Both the position numbers and the translations under genes were made by a program. A stretch of DNA of 63,058 nt from Bremia lactucae (Eukaryota > Oomycota > Peronosporomycetes > Peronosporales > Peronosporaceae). The notes under the pieces were generated by a model. It ran no database searches, was not told where the DNA came from, and was given only the letters and a program-made list of their open reading frames with translations. The first letter of the stretch is position 1; each line of letters opens with the position of its first letter. The stretch is taken from positions 2,062,279 to 2,125,336 of the forward strand of contig NC_090616.1 of the NCBI RefSeq assembly GCF_004359215.1, written 5' to 3'. Below are positions 1 through 11,689 of this stretch, one piece after another.

Positions 1-828
1 GAATGTGATTGCGCTATCACAGTCAGGTCCTCTACGGTCGACTCTCTACTCGACCTAGGATCATCGTGTTGTTCATTTTGGTCAGCCGGTATCTTCCTTG
101 AATGTCGCCCGCGATGCGTACATTCATGACTCAATCCACTCGACTTCTTCGAGTGGTGGACCTTCGGCGCTGCCTGTGCATTCGCACAGCCGCCGGCAGC
201 TAACTCCACAGGGTAACACGTAATTACACTGGGATCTTGTGCAGTCGTGCTAACGACCGTACCACAAGTGAGGCAATCGCACTCACTCGTAGTACATCCA
301 CACGTTTGTGGACGCTCCAAGACTTTCATCAGATGGCCATCTGATGAACACGTGGAAGGCATCTTTACGGATCAATGATGCCAGCTGATTCTTAGCTCAT
401 ATTTTCTGAGCCAAGATAAACCTAGAATGACATCGAATTTGTCATTCAAATCTAGTACGATGAAATCATCATCGTACTGTAAATCGCTTAACGTGTAGTG
501 AAATTTCGCTACGCGTTTCATTACTGACTTGCTTCCCATAGAAGGAATAGGCGGACTTATCGATGCGCCTGTCGCTAGACGCACCGTCATCCTCGTTGGA
601 GAGATGTCGCGCTCAACATATTTGATCCTACGACCCTCTAGTGACTGGCGACGAATAATGTTCTTCGACGCCCCACAGTCCACTAGGGCTCTAAGTGACA
701 AATTTGTCACTTCTAAGTACAAGGTGATGAGAAATACCTCATCATCGCCAGGTGCCGACACACATAATGAATGTGTGTCTGGAGCAACTTTTGTCAAGAG
801 ATTTGCAAAGTCTCTTGAGGTTGCTGGA
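1..828 (-). pseudogene. Retroelement protease and spacer (A1)
   Basis: The minus-strand frame from 797 to 372 encodes a retropepsin-like domain with the active-site region LVDCGASKN and the later motifs MTVRLATGAS and FDVILGLSWLRKY. Gypsy proteases normally read D-S/T-G at the active site; here it is D-C-G. A TGA at 372-374 separates protease from the downstream spacer, which continues to the window edge. A2 has the same TGA, while A3 and the matching A4 piece have CGA. The spacer holds a perfect 22-bp palindrome at 326-347. Inference: an inactive copy. Confidence 0.75.
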
Positions 829-1944
829 TCAGTAGGGCGTTGCGCACCTACTGACCCCGTCTATTTTTTTGGCGATCCGCCTCGCTGTTGCGATTTCACA
901 ACACCCGGACCCGCGACCGTTGCTCTTTTTGGCATACGGTCCAAAATTACGTTCAGTACCTTTTGGTGCTGGGCGTGTAGCACTATACTCATGAGCGAAG
1001 TGTCCTAACTTTTGACAGCGATTGCATTCACGCAAACGCTTGTTGTTCGAATAGCGAGGTTTCTCGCTTACGACATAAGAGAGGTCCATCGGTTCTGGAC
1101 CTCCCAGCTCGTGTCATCTTGGAGGACGATACGATGACGAACAAGCTTGAGCCTGTCTCAAGCTAAAATCCTCCTGTCCCGCCACGGGGGGGGATATTAC
1201 TTCTTCAAGCGTATCCAATTCCAAGCGAAACAGGTGGGTCTTTACGGGACCATCCGTAACATCTTGCATGAACATCGTAATCAACATCTGTTCATGAACT
1301 GGATTGATCGTGATACTACTCGCTAAGAGTCGTATGTGCTAGCATAAGCGTGAACATCACGCTTGCCTTTCTTGAAATTCAGAAGCTCTAATCGAGCTCT
1401 GAACTCAGCCCAAGGCGGTTTAAACGTCTGTTTGAGCCGGGCTTAAAAGCCTCTAGCGAGCCAAAGACATATGGGTCGCACGGCCTGCCAAATTTGACTG
1501 AGCAAATGCGACTTGCAGTTGCTCGTTGACGTTGTGACGAGCCCTTATGGCATTGTCCAACTCGACAAACCATCTTAAGAGGGAGTCTTCCTCGACTCCT
1601 ATATACTTAGAGATGTCAATCTTTAAGGTTTTTGGACGACGCGTGTGCGTCATCCTAGGTACAGAAGTCAGTACTTGCTGTGACCTCAACAGTTCTGTCT
1701 GTTGAGAGCCTTGCTGATTCAGGATGGCTACCTTCTCCTTCTCCTCGTTAAGTTCATATTGTATAAACTTGGCGATGGCTGAATGGACGGCATCTCTGTC
1801 CAAACCTGACAGCATGGCCAAGATGGCATCGTTCCCTACGGTCGAACTCATTCGTTTGACCGCACTCCTTTCTATGTCACTGAGAAAGGAGTAGCTATCA
1901 CGCAAAACGTGATGCGTGTTTTCGTTATCATTTAACATGTCCAT
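829..1944 (-). pseudogene. Gag polyprotein with zinc knuckle (A1)
   Basis: The protein starts MDMLNDNENTHH at 1944 and reads through an alpha-helical gag region to 1453. A C-x2-C-x4-H type knuckle (CNRCQKLGHFAHE) follows near 1030. Compared with A2, about 37 bp are missing near 1485, which shifts the frame, and the last knuckle cysteine has become tyrosine. Role by family: nucleocapsid and RNA packaging. The broken frame makes a working Gag unlikely. Confidence 0.75.
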
Positions 1945-1995
1945 GTTAGATGATTGGAACTGTGGCCCTTGGACGGACTACAATGTTCTGCCAGG

Positions 1996-2469
1996 TGTAA
2001 CGGGGCACTACGACTTGTACTGCTCAGTACAAGTCCACTTCGCTTTGCCTCAGTGCGAGTGGTGCCTCACGTCACTTCACGTACACTAGTACGTGCAGAG
2101 GAAGACTCTCTTTATACAGTTGCTTTAAAGAGGATTAGAAGCAAACTGTATTTATTGCAATTAAGCTCTTCTGTTTCTATCTATTTTAGTACTACGTTAA
2201 TATTGTCCAAAACATGACACTCGATGTAACTTAATTATTAACTAATACAAAACATGTAACATAATCTAATCTGTCTCTCTCTTTGCGCGCGTCTAGCGCT
2301 GACTGGACCGCGGAGCACAAGTAGATATAATGGCCTATATCTACCAATGGATAAGCTTTCTAAATATTAATATGCAAAGTAATATTCTTCAAATATTATT
2401 TATTTTTTAGATAATATATTAATCAACAACCTTTAAAGTTAATTTCATGTAACGATACACTCCATTACA
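1996..2469 (-). repeat. Family A LTR (5' LTR of A1)
   Basis: 474 bp. In minus orientation it starts TGTAATGGAGTGTATCG and ends GCCCCGTTACA, the termini seen in the other A LTRs (34378-34816, 42085-42525, 53847-54286). A primer-binding-like CCTGGCAGAACATTG lies just inside. It abuts the CRN1-flanking repeat at 2470 without spacing. Confidence 0.9.
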
Positions 2470-2733
2470 GTAACGATCTTCTATCTTTTGCTGAACTTAT
2501 CATTTTAATAATTATCTACGAATGGAGCCTTCTTGCGCACCGCACAATCGTGCCTTGTGACGAATAGTGAGGTTGATTTAAACTCAACTCAACCAATCAA
2601 TAGATCTAATGTCTTATTTTTTATTGCGTCGATATTACCATATTTTGCAATATTACAACTTTTTAGTCAAATAATTAATAAAATAATTATTTGCACTTCT
2701 AAATGGTACTTATGTAACGAACACCCCGTTACA
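2470..2733 (+). repeat. LTR-like repeat beside CRN1, left arm
   Basis: 264 bp, AT-rich. The outer end is GTAACGATCTTCTATC and the inner end (2713-2733) is an imperfect palindrome, TGTAACG through CGTTACA. The inverse complement lies downstream of CRN1 at 5349-5632. Related direct copies lie on both sides of CRN2 (13322-13559 and 16415-16600). It carries no coding signal. It may be a solo LTR or a non-autonomous element. Confidence 0.75.
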
Positions 2734-2945
2734 CAAATTGGCGTTCATACGTCGTGTAACATTGGGACAACTACGTCCCGCATGTTGCGCTTAGTGATGT
2801 AATTTACGCCAATCAAATGAGATTAAATATTTTTATGGTTTGCATTAGCACCCTATCCCTCGAGATTTTGCGACCTCTTGGGAGAGGGCTCGTTACTCTT
2901 GCGGATTTTCGAGTTCACAATTCAAAAGAGAAAGACGAAATACAA

Positions 2946-5317
2946 ATGGTGGAGCTCATGTGTGCCTTAATCGGAGAGAAAGGCGTATTCTATGTGGATA
3001 TCGACGAAAAGAAGCCAGTCGGGGCCTTAAAGAACGCAATTAGAACTGAAAATCCAAACAAAATAAAATGCAGTGCTGCCAAACTCGAGCTGTACTTGGC
3101 GAGGAAGGGGAACGCGTGGCTGTCCGATAGCGAGCCGAGTGCAGAGCAACTCGAACAGGGAAAGGAGGATGATGACATCAAAAGTATGCTTGATTGTAAG
3201 CCATTGAAAGCAACACGGTCTATCCAGCGTTGTATGAACGAAAACCAAATGCCCGCGCCGCAGGAAGAGCAAATTCACGTGCTGGTGGTGGCTCCAATTA
3301 GTGCTGTTCCTCGATTCGTCCCAGAAAAAATACTCACCATTTCGCCGGACAGCAATAAAGCCGAAACTGTGGAAAGGTATGAGACTCTTTCCAAAACACT
3401 TGCGAAACAAGAACAAGTCGAGTCACTTTCAAATGCAATCTGCGCAATCCTCGAGGGGACTTTTGAGGTCACACCATTTGTTGTTTTGGAAAGCTCGTCT
3501 GGTATGGGAAAGACGCAAGTGGCATTCAACTTGAACGCCACTGGAAATTTTGATGTTTTTTACCTATGGGTTGATAACGTAGATGATAAAGGACAAGACA
3601 TCAGTGCAGCGTATACATCACGTACCAATGTTTTCAGCATTTGCCTCAATAATGACTTTGAACTTACAAAAAATCTTAGAGACAGTACGGGCAGCATTAG
3701 ATCATTGCAAGGCACAAAGTATCTATGGCTTTATGGATTTATTCATGCTGCACTGCTTGGAAAAAATGAAGTTGATAACGCTGTTAGGTCTCGCGAAGAT
3801 GTTGAAAAGGCACTCAAAGAACGTGCTACGAGTGGAAAGAAGCCTTTCATCTTTTTCCTCGATGAATTTCCACGTGAAATTGATCGAAAAGCCACATCAA
3901 GCAATCCTGTGGCTTACGATCGAAAGCGTCGACTTCGTCTCATGCTAAACGTGTTTCGATCGTTTGGACTTGTTGTGATAGTCAGCTCCACGAGTGGTAC
4001 GGCACGAAATTTGGTCTCGCGTTCCTCTGGATCTAGAAACAATTTGGATTATCTGTGGTGCATAGTGCATCCTTTTTTACCTCGTACAGTAATCGGCAAT
4101 GATATTAGAATACTGCCAACCGTTTTACAAGACATTATTGCTAATAGTCGGCCGCTCTTCGCTTGGAAAGCTATCGAGTATATGCGGGAAAATCCGTGGA
4201 GTGAGGGCAGCAATACAGCAAATTACTTAAATGCACTGGTTGGACATTTGGCACGGATATTTGCCGATATGAAGCAAAAACAATATCACGAGTTCATTAT
4301 TGGTCAGCTGTGCTTGTTGCTCTGCTCAAGTTATCGTGCTGACGACGGTAAAGTGAATTTGATTGACAGTCATTATGCTTGCTTAGATGAAAAGACGACA
4401 TTCAGGCTGATACTGAAGGGTTACGGCCATCTGTATAAAGTCGAAGGCAAAATCGAAGCCGACGAAGCCAAGATCGAGGCTGAAGACAGACGTACCTGGA
4501 AATGTCGCAGTGTGTTTCCTCACCCAGCGAATGACGTGCTACTACATTTAGTAATTGACCATCCCCTTAAGTACCAAATGTACTTAATGGGGACTGTGTA
4601 ACATTAGGGCAACTCTAGCCCGTTACAACAACAATGCATTTTCATAATACCAACCAACCTATGAACGATGGGCAGCGTCTCGAAGCATTGGTGTCAGCGG
4701 CCGTCGTGTTAGCGAGCCATATTGGTGGACTTGGTGGGGTGGCATTACCGACATTTTTGGGTCGGCTTTTGTACGAGTTGGGCGTCAGGCCACATGATGT
4801 GAGAATCGAATTACCTCGAGGCGTTGAGACAAGCGAGAATTTGGTCGTTCCATTCCTGTCTCCTCCAAACGTTTTGGAATGGCCAGCTTGGCTGCTTGAT
4901 GACAACTTTATGAAGTTTAGCAATCTCGTTCGAACTACAAACCGTGAACAAATCGACTTTCGTATTGGTGCCAGGGAGATATCTGGCGAATGCAAGGACT
5001 ATGGACATCCTCTATCTCTCAATACAATAAAAGAGATACTGTCGCGTGTACCCGCTGGTTCCAAAGTGCACCTGGTAGTGACGAGAGCATTGCAGATAAA
5101 ATATTTTACGAGGGAAGAAACATATGCAACATTTGTGCGAGAACACAATTTGTCAACAATGGATGTTTATCGCATTTCAAGTGATTCGACGCTTCAAGAA
5201 ATAGTTGGTATGGAGAATCAAGAATTACAGAAAGTACTGTGCATGGATGATGGCAGCACGAGGCTCTGCGAAAAAAAGCTGGTCATTTTCATCGAGATTG
5301 GCACTGGAGTAATTTAG
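2946..5317 (+). pseudogene. Crinkler (CRN) effector CRN1, disrupted
   Basis: The ATG at 2946 is preferred to the upstream in-frame ATG at 2817, because the residues from MVELMCALIG onward match the start of CRN2 and CRN N-termini in general. Landmarks are LYLARK (49-54) and HVLVVAP (111-117), which close the translocation header, followed by a P-loop (SSGMGKTQ) and a Walker B-like FIFFLDEFPRE. The frame stops at 4599-4601 inside a transposon remnant (4546-4627) that replaces about 70 bp present in CRN2. CRN homology resumes at 4628 in another frame and runs to 5317. That part keeps IDFRI and GECKD, which fit the D...ExK core of a restriction-endonuclease-like fold (Lys at 4994-4996). CRN proteins are known host-nucleus effectors. 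This copy could make only a truncated protein of about 552 residues without the nuclease-like domain. A CACAATTC initiator-like sequence lies about 30 bases before the ATG. Confidence 0.85.
4546..4627 (-). mobile_element. LTR family B remnant inside CRN1
   Basis: 82 bp, the reverse complement of the first part of the family B LTR (compare 56051-56140): on the minus strand it starts TGTAACGGGCTAGAG and stops after GGTCAATTAC. The exact LTR terminus sits at 4627, directly against CRN sequence. The other edge is ragged, and about 70 bp of CRN is missing compared with CRN2. This fits insertion of a B element followed by a deletion that removed most of it. Confidence 0.85.
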
Positions 5318-5348
5318 TTAATTGAAATCTATTTCTTATTATGTTTAA

Positions 5349-5632
5349 TGTAACAGGGTGTCTCATTACATAAATACTATTTTCTAAATGAGTAATAATA
5401 AATATTATGTTCAAATAAAGGAAATAAGCAAAGAAATACAAATAACTTTTTTTTGAATTATTTGACTTATATTCCACTTTCACCAAATCTGATAATATTA
5501 CACTAATAAGACATTACTTCTACTGATTGGCTGATTTGAGTTTAAAAAAACCGCCAGTGATTACAAGGCGCAGGCGCTACACATAGATAATTATTAATAT
5601 AATAAGTTCAATAGTAGATAGAAGATCGTTAC
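5349..5632 (-). repeat. LTR-like repeat beside CRN1, right arm
   Basis: 284 bp, the reverse complement of 2470-2733 with scattered changes. Shared blocks include the outer GTAACGATCTTCTATC and a middle CCAATCA block ending TAATGTCTTATT. The inner end starts TGTAACAGGGTG at 5349, 31 bp after the CRN1 stop. Together with the left arm it makes a 3.2-kb inverted-repeat unit around CRN1. Confidence 0.75.
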
Positions 5633-5639
5633 GTAGAAA

Positions 5640-5795
5640 AACTACATATATTGTTACAGCCTTTCTTTTTCTCTGTTCTTACGCCTAAGACGAGATCGTA
5701 AGTTAAGTATTCTTTGCTTTCAAAAAAAAAACTTTGTTACCTTTGCGTCATGACTTTCGAGGCACCTCACCTTCACTGTAATCAGTGTAGATTGA
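5640..5795 (-). repeat. Family C LTR-like fragment
   Basis: The reverse complement matches 12742-12890: shared blocks are CTGATTACAGTGAAGGTG, CCTCGAAA, and TTAGGCGTAAGAA followed by AGAGAAAAAG. There is no coding capacity. It is a short fragment of a third LTR-like family caught between the CRN1 repeat and the A2 LTR. Confidence 0.55.
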
Positions 5796-5805
5796 CTCTA
5801 ACGTG

Positions 5806-6186
5806 CATGAAATTAACACTTAAAGGTTGTTAATTAATATTGTCTAAAAGGTAGATAATATTTGCAGAATATTGCTTTATGTAGTAATATTCAGAAAGCT
5901 TTACCATTGGTAGATATAGCCATTATCTACTTGCTCCGCGGTCCGGTCAGCGCTGGACGCGGGCAAAGAGAGAGACAGATAGAGTTTTATTTACATGGTT
6001 TGTATAAGTTTATAATTAAGTTAGTATCGAAAAGATAGAAAGCAGGTATACTAATTATTTTAAATACAGTTTTCATTTAATCCTATCTTAAAAGAGTGTT
6101 TTTTTCTCTGCACGTACTAGTGTACGTCAAGTGACGCGACGCACCACTCGCACTGAAGCAGTACAAGTCGGCAGTGCAACGTTACA
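5806..6186 (+). repeat. Family A LTR (5' LTR of A2)
   Basis: It starts at CATGAAATTAACACTT, which is about base 20 of a full A LTR, and ends CAACGTTACA at 6186. The TGTAACGGGG terminus is missing and family C sequence lies against the broken end. It contains the GGTAGATAAT and CCGCGGTCCGGTCAGCG blocks shared by all A LTRs. Confidence 0.85.
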
Positions 6187-6188
6187 CC

Positions 6189-6200
6189 TGGTAGCACTTT
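6189..6200 (+). promoter_or_regulatory. Primer-binding site of A2
   Basis: TGGTAGCACTTT lies two bases after the LTR end, where a tRNA 3' end ending in CCA would prime minus-strand DNA synthesis. Families A (A4) and B (B1, B2) have the same TGGTAGCACTT-type core at this position. The donor tRNA cannot be named from this window. Confidence 0.6.
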
Positions 6201-6236
6201 GTAGTCCGTCCAAGGACCGCATTTCCATCATCTAAC

Positions 6237-7256
6237 ATGGACATGATAGATGATTATGGGAACACGCATAAGGTTTCGCGTGATAGCTTCTCCTTTCTAA
6301 GTGACATAGAAAAGAGTGCGTTTGAACGAATGAGTTCGACCGTAGTGAATGATGTCATCCTGGCCATGCTGTCAGGTTTGGACAGAGATGCCGTCCATTC
6401 AGCCATCGCCAAGTTTATACAATATGAGCTTAACGAGGCAAAGGCGAATGTAGCCTTGCTTGGTCAGCAAGGCTCTCAACAGGCAGAACTGTTGAGGTTA
6501 CAACAGGTAAAAACCCTGTACCTGGGATGACGCACATGCGTCGTCCCAAAACCTTAAAGATTGCCATCTCTAAGAATAGGGGACTCTCTCTTAAGATGGT
6601 TTGTCGAGTTGGAGGATGCCATAACGGCTCGCCGCATCATCGACGAGCAAATGCAAGTCGCATTTGCTCAATCGACTTTGGCAGGTCGTGCCAAAACTTG
6701 GTCATTAGGCCTTAAGTTGCGCGACCCATATGTCTGTGGCTCGCTAGAGGCTTTTAAAGCCCGACTCAAACAGACGTTTGAACCGTCTAGGGCTGAGTTC
6801 AGAGCGCGATCAGATATTCTGAATCTTAAACAAGGCAAGCGTGATGTGCACGCTTATACCCGGCACATATGACTCTTCGCGAGTTGTATCACGAACAATC
6901 TAGTTCATGAACACACGTTAATTAGAGTGTTCATGGAAGGTCTTACGGATGGTCCCGTAAAGACCCACCTGTTCCGCTTGGAACTGGATACGCTTAAAGA
7001 AGCAATATCCGTTGCGGAACAGGAGGAATTTAGCTTGAGACATGCTCAAGCTAGTTCGCCATCCTATCGTCCTCCAAGACGACACGAACTGGGAGGTCCA
7101 GAACCTATGGACCTCTCTTATGTCGAAAGCGAGAGACCTCGATTTTCGAACAACAAGCGATTGCAGAAATGCCATCGCTGTCAAAAGTTAGGACGCGACG
7201 CTCATGAGTGCAGTGCCCCACACCTAATACCGAGAAGTGCTGAACGTATTTATTGA
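6237..7256 (+). pseudogene. Gag polyprotein (A2)
   Basis: The reading frame opens MDMIDDYGNTHKV at 6237. A frameshift near 6527 moves the frame to 6561-6872 (LEDAITARRIIDEQ, then LAGRAKTWSLGLKLRDPYV). It shifts again to 6927-7256, which carries GPVKTHLFRLELDTLKEAIS and a zinc knuckle CHRCQKLGRDAHEC. Function by family: capsid and nucleocapsid. At least two frame changes break it. Confidence 0.8.
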
Positions 7257-7383
7257 CCGAATGCCAAAAAGGATAACTGTCGCAGGTCCGACGTTGTTTC
7301 GAAATCGCAAACAGCGAGGCGCACCGCCAAAATTGGACGGGGCGGTAGGGGCGTAACGCCCTACTGATCTAGCAACCTCAAGA

Positions 7384-8430
7384 GAATTTGTAAATCGCTT
7401 GACTCAAGTTGCTCCAGACAAACAATCATTATGTGTCTCTGCACCTGGTGATGAGGTATCTCACATCACCTTGAACTTAAAAGTGACAAATGGTATGTCA
7501 CTTAGAACTCTAGTGGACTGCGAAGCGTCGAATAACTTTATTCGTCGCCAGTCGCTAGAGGGTCGTTAGCTCAAATATGTTGAGCGCGACATCTCACCAA
7601 CGAGGATGACGGTGCGTCTAGCAACAGGCGCATCGATAAGTCCGCCTATTCCTTCTATGGGAAGCAAGTCAGTAATGAAACGCGTAGCGAAATTTCACTA
7701 CACGTTAAGCGATTTACAGTACGATGATGATTTCATCGTACTAGATTTGAATGACAAATTCGATGTCATTCTAGGTTTATCTTGGCTCAGAAAATATGAG
7801 CTAAGAATCAGCTGGCATCATTGATCCGTAAAGATGCCTTCCACGTGTTCATCAGATGGCCATCTGATGAAAGTCTTGGAGCGTCCACAAACGTGTGGAT
7901 GTACTACGAGTGAGTGCGATTGCCTCACTTGTGGTACGGTCGTTAGCACGACTGCACAAGATCCCAGTGTAATTACGTGTTACCCTGTGGAGTTAGCTGC
8001 CGGCGGCTGTGCGAATGCACAGGCAGCGCCGAAGGTCCACCACTCGAAGAAGTCGAGTGGATTGAGTCATGAATGTACGCATCGCGGGCGACATTCAAGG
8101 AAGATACCGGCTGACCAAAATGAACAACACGATGATCCTAGGTCGAGTAGAGAGTCGACCGTAGAGGACCTGACTGTGATAGCGCAATCACATTCGGAAG
8201 ATGTTAAGGGAATAAATCCCCACGTACTTCAGGAGAAATCTCCTCAAATAGTTAATGCTGATGTGACTAGACTTCAGCATCCCGAAGGATTAATCCCTCA
8301 GCAGCCTGTAAATAAATCTCAGGAAGAAAGCGAGTCATTAAATGTCTTGGGTGATGACGGATCCAGAGCAGGCGCTTATACTCTTAATCTGTATGCGCCT
8401 CCGGAGATAATTTTGGAGATAATTCAATAA
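7384..8430 (+). pseudogene. Protease and pol spacer (A2)
   Basis: The protease region has LVDCEASNNFIRRQSL, so both the Ser/Thr and the Gly of the usual D-S/T-G are replaced. A stop follows at 7567-7569, then an open frame with MTVRLATGAS and DVILGLSWLRKY ends at a TGA at 7822-7824. The same TGA occurs in A1. The spacer 7834-8430 is an open, hydrophilic, Ser/His/Asp-rich stretch. Bases 7624-8195 are identical to the A1 reverse complement. Confidence 0.8.
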
Positions 8431-8659
8431 ACAACCTTAACCCTAAACGGTTTTTGAGAGATCTGCATAATGGTAGAATCAAGCAGATCTGCGTACTCGT
8501 CATCAAGGACAAATACGTATTTGATATTCGGTCGACGGTAATTTTTGCATAGAAGTAACGGGTTCTCAGCAGCTCATCGATGGACGAAAGTGTCCTCAAT
8601 GTGAAGACAACGGATTTAGAAAGATATAACTCAATCCTGGGAGTCACTTAAGACAAATC

Positions 8660-10024
8660 CTTTATATAAAGATTTTATTGAATTTAAGGATATATTCCCT
8701 GAAGCAGTTCAATGCGAGTTGCCTAAGGATAAAGGCACTCGACATGAGATCGAGCTCAATCCGGGCTCGAAGTACTATGTCATAAAGTAGTAGCCACTGC
8801 CTCGTGAGCATCGATTAAAGCGGGCAATGTTAGGTAGTCAACCTCCTCACATAGCTCTCCGACCTTCTGTGTGCGAAAGGCCACAGGAGGGTGGCGGATA
8901 GTGAACGCAATCAATAAACTAATGCTGCAACGGTACCGGCTCAAATGCCGATACCTAGAAAAGACGTAACTATAGATGGTATGTCGTAAAGTGCCATCTT
9001 CTCGTCTATGGATCTGATGGATGGATTTTGTCAGATCCGTATGCGTGAACGGACATCCCGCACAAGCAGTGAGCACTCCCAGCGGAATACTCTGGGAATG
9101 GCTAGTAATGCCACAGGGGCTTCGTAACGCCCCTGCAACATTCAACAGATATGTAACAAATCTATTGAGACCGGTGCGAGTATTCGCACCGAGTTATTTC
9201 GACGATGTATTCGTCCGTAGCCGAGCCATGGACGGTAAGACGGACGTGGAAGTTCATATAACTCACGTTCGTTAGGTTTTTACAATTATGCGAAAGCATA
9301 AATTGTACGCAAATCTCAAGAAGTGAGTATTCGCTGCAAGCGAAATGCCACGTTTTGGGTGCATCATCGGTAAACACAGCGTGCGCCCTGATCTCGAAAA
9401 GATCAAGGCTATTACCGACTGGCCAGTTCCATTCGATGTCAAGGGACTTCGAAAGTTCCTTGGATTAGCGGCGTTCTTGCAGAAGTACTGCCGCAATTAT
9501 GACGAGATGACAGTTCATCTCTCTCGTCTCTAAAGAAAAAAGACGAGAAATGTCAATATAACGCTGATTGCCAGCGTTCCTTTGAGGTATCAAGCAAAGC
9601 TTGATGCAATCGCCCATCTTGGCGATTGCAGATCAAGACAGACCATTCAATGTGGTCTGCGACGCCAGAGATTTCGCAATCGGCTGCGCGTTAATGCAAT
9701 ACGATACAGATGGCGCGGAGCGCGTCATCTGTTACCAATCGCGCCAGCTGCTAACAGCTGAACGCAATTACCCAGTGCATGACAAGGAACTCCTTGCCAT
9801 GAAATGTGCATTGGCTAAATTTAGGGTCTGCCTCCTAGGAGATAGACCGTTCATCGTATATAGGACCATGAGTCATTACGCACGGCAGTAAACAGCCCAC
9901 ACCTCACGCAAAGAATTGCGTAGTGGCTGTCCTTCTTCGCGGAGTATAACTTCTCCGTTGAATATAAACCAGAACGACTAAATGTCGTCGTTGATGCGTT
10001 ATCACGCCGACCTGATTTTGAGTC
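8660..10024 (+). pseudogene. Reverse transcriptase and RNase H (A2)
   Basis: RT begins near the RHEIELNPGSKYYV lead-in. It carries GILWEWLVMPQGLRNAPATF (9081-9140) and the catalytic YFDDVFV (9193-9213). The connection domain VKGLRKFLGLAAFLQKY follows at 9439-9489. RNase H has FNVVCDARDFAIGCAL and ERNYPVHDKELLAMKCALAK, and ends at VVDALSRRPDFE. Several frameshifts and stops (for example two at the KQWPLPREH site) break the chain. Function by family: copying element RNA into DNA. Confidence 0.8.
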
Positions 10025-11450
10025 AGATATGCACCCCAACAATGAAAGTAATCTTACTGTTGCAACACTCACTACGAGTGTTCCGTCATCGACCTTTTAT
10101 GATGACATAAAGAAAGCCTACAAAGAAGATAAGGACTTTCTATGCTTGATGGATCATCTCATGACTCCATCCAAAAAATCTTTTCAAAAATTGCCGGCTT
10201 TATATCGATCGTCATCCAATCGATACACAACACGCAACGGCTTACTGTACCACACAGCCGTTGTGGCTACACTCCACGTGTCGTCGTCCCTACCCACAAT
10301 GATTTGCGTTTGCGCGTCATGTATGAGTGTCACGATGGACAAACGAGTGGGCATCGTGGACGTGTGAAGACTTATCTCAGGATAAGTCGGACTTCTACTG
10401 GCCACGCCACTATGAGCTCGTCCGCAAGTACATACCTGCTTGCGAAGTTTGTCATCGAATGAAGCCTTGTGCTTCACCCCGTGCTCCGTTCTGCCTGTTC
10501 CGATAGAGTGTTGGCAGTCCGTATCTATGGACTTCGTCATCGAATTCCCCGAAGACACCCACAAAAATAATAATATTCTTGTTTTTGTTGACCGTTTTAG
10601 CAAGATGGTACATCTTGGTGCCGTCCTAAAGTCGATCACATCCAAAGGCTGTGCTTGTGTCTTTGTTGACACGCTATTTCGACTCCATGGATTACCTTCC
10701 GAACTGGTCTTAAATAGAGTCTCTAGATCAACGGCGGAGGTTTTTCAAATTTTGTTTAAATCACTAAAAGGCAGTTCAAAATGTCAACTTTTAACAATCC
10801 TGAAACAGATCGTCCGACGGAGCGGGCAAACCGTAGTCTCGAAGAGATACTTCGCGGAAACGTCCATTCTTCTTAGATTTGAGGCGAGTTCTTGCCGATG
10901 GTAGAATTTGCCATAAACAATACAGTGCATCCTTCTACAAAGCATACACCGTTTTTTGTGAACGGTTTAAGCCATCCTCTCATACACACCTTGTATAGGA
11001 GTATCTCTTATATTAGGGGAGGACTCGCACGAGCAAAGAACCTTCTAGCTCTTGCTCATCACGCATTAGCCCTAAGGTCAATATGAAAGATACCAATGTT
11101 GATCTAATCAACGGTAATGTGGCCAAACTCAGCAATTCCAATAATGTTATTGCTGGCCTTGATAACGATGCTAAAAGACTCAGGAACAAAACCAAAAACA
11201 TTTTCTAGAACAATAATGCTCTCAGTAAAGAGGAGAATGACATCTCCGCCGTGCAATCTATCGCACTGAAGACAAAAACAAAACCTGTCAGCAGGAGAAT
11301 TTCTGCAAAGTAGAGAAACTGTGGTTCGTTTCGTACAAAATTTTCATCGCTCATGCGGTGGATCGACAGAAATGGCCCTCAGGCAGGAGCTTAAACGCTC
11401 ATTCATTTAAAGTTCACGATCTAGTCCTACTGGATACGGAAACCTTCCAA
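10025..11450 (+). pseudogene. Integrase (A2)
   Basis: Traceable parts are the zinc-binding H2C2 region (near 10300-10470), the first catalytic Asp in SMDFVIEFPED (10525-10557), and the Glu region TDRPTERANRSLEEIL (about 10805). MVEFAINNTVHPSTKHTPFF follows at 10895-10954. The chain is broken by multiple frameshifts, and the segment with the second Asp is altered (LNRVSRS where DRDPRF is usual). The end is approximate. Confidence 0.7.
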
Positions 11451-11689
11451 AACATGTAGTGACGAATGTGGGCAGTAAATTACTGCTCAAGTATATCGGT
11501 CCGTGTGTCCTTTCATTCGCAAGTTGTTCGACCGCAACTTGCGCATCGTTCTGCAACTGTTCGAGGGAAATACCGTCAACCGTCGTCGCGTTTCAGCGAC
11601 GACAGAATTGTTCCATGTCCTCCCGTAAATAATGGACGACACGATCTAAGTCACGTGTTTGGCGAACGAGACGACCCGATTTTTACTTC

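Larger units (their letters stand above)
1..2469 (-). mobile_element. Ty3/gypsy chromovirus, family A, copy A1 (5' half)
   Basis: Read on the minus strand the order is LTR, gag, CCHC knuckle, protease, spacer, and the copy then leaves the window at base 1. Its parts match copies A2 to A4 in this window. It lies head to head with A2 (from 5806), with CRN1 between them. Bases 1-572 are the exact reverse complement of 7624-8195 in A2, while the rest differs clearly. Gag carries stops and a deletion, so the copy is dead unless complemented in trans. Confidence 0.9.

Noticed and set aside
2817..2945. Upstream in-frame extension of CRN1 from the ATG at 2817
   Set aside because: CRN homology with CRN2 begins at 2946, and the extra 43 residues resemble nothing; an initiator-like CACAATTC lies at about 2915, after the upstream ATG.
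4634..5317. A separate gene starting at ATG 4634
   Set aside because: It aligns with the C-terminal third of CRN2 and is separated from CRN1 only by the LTR scar, so it is the second half of the same broken gene.
2470..5632. CRN1 unit as a classical TIR DNA transposon
   Set aside because: No transposase, no clear target duplication, and the matching repeats around CRN2 are direct, not inverted.
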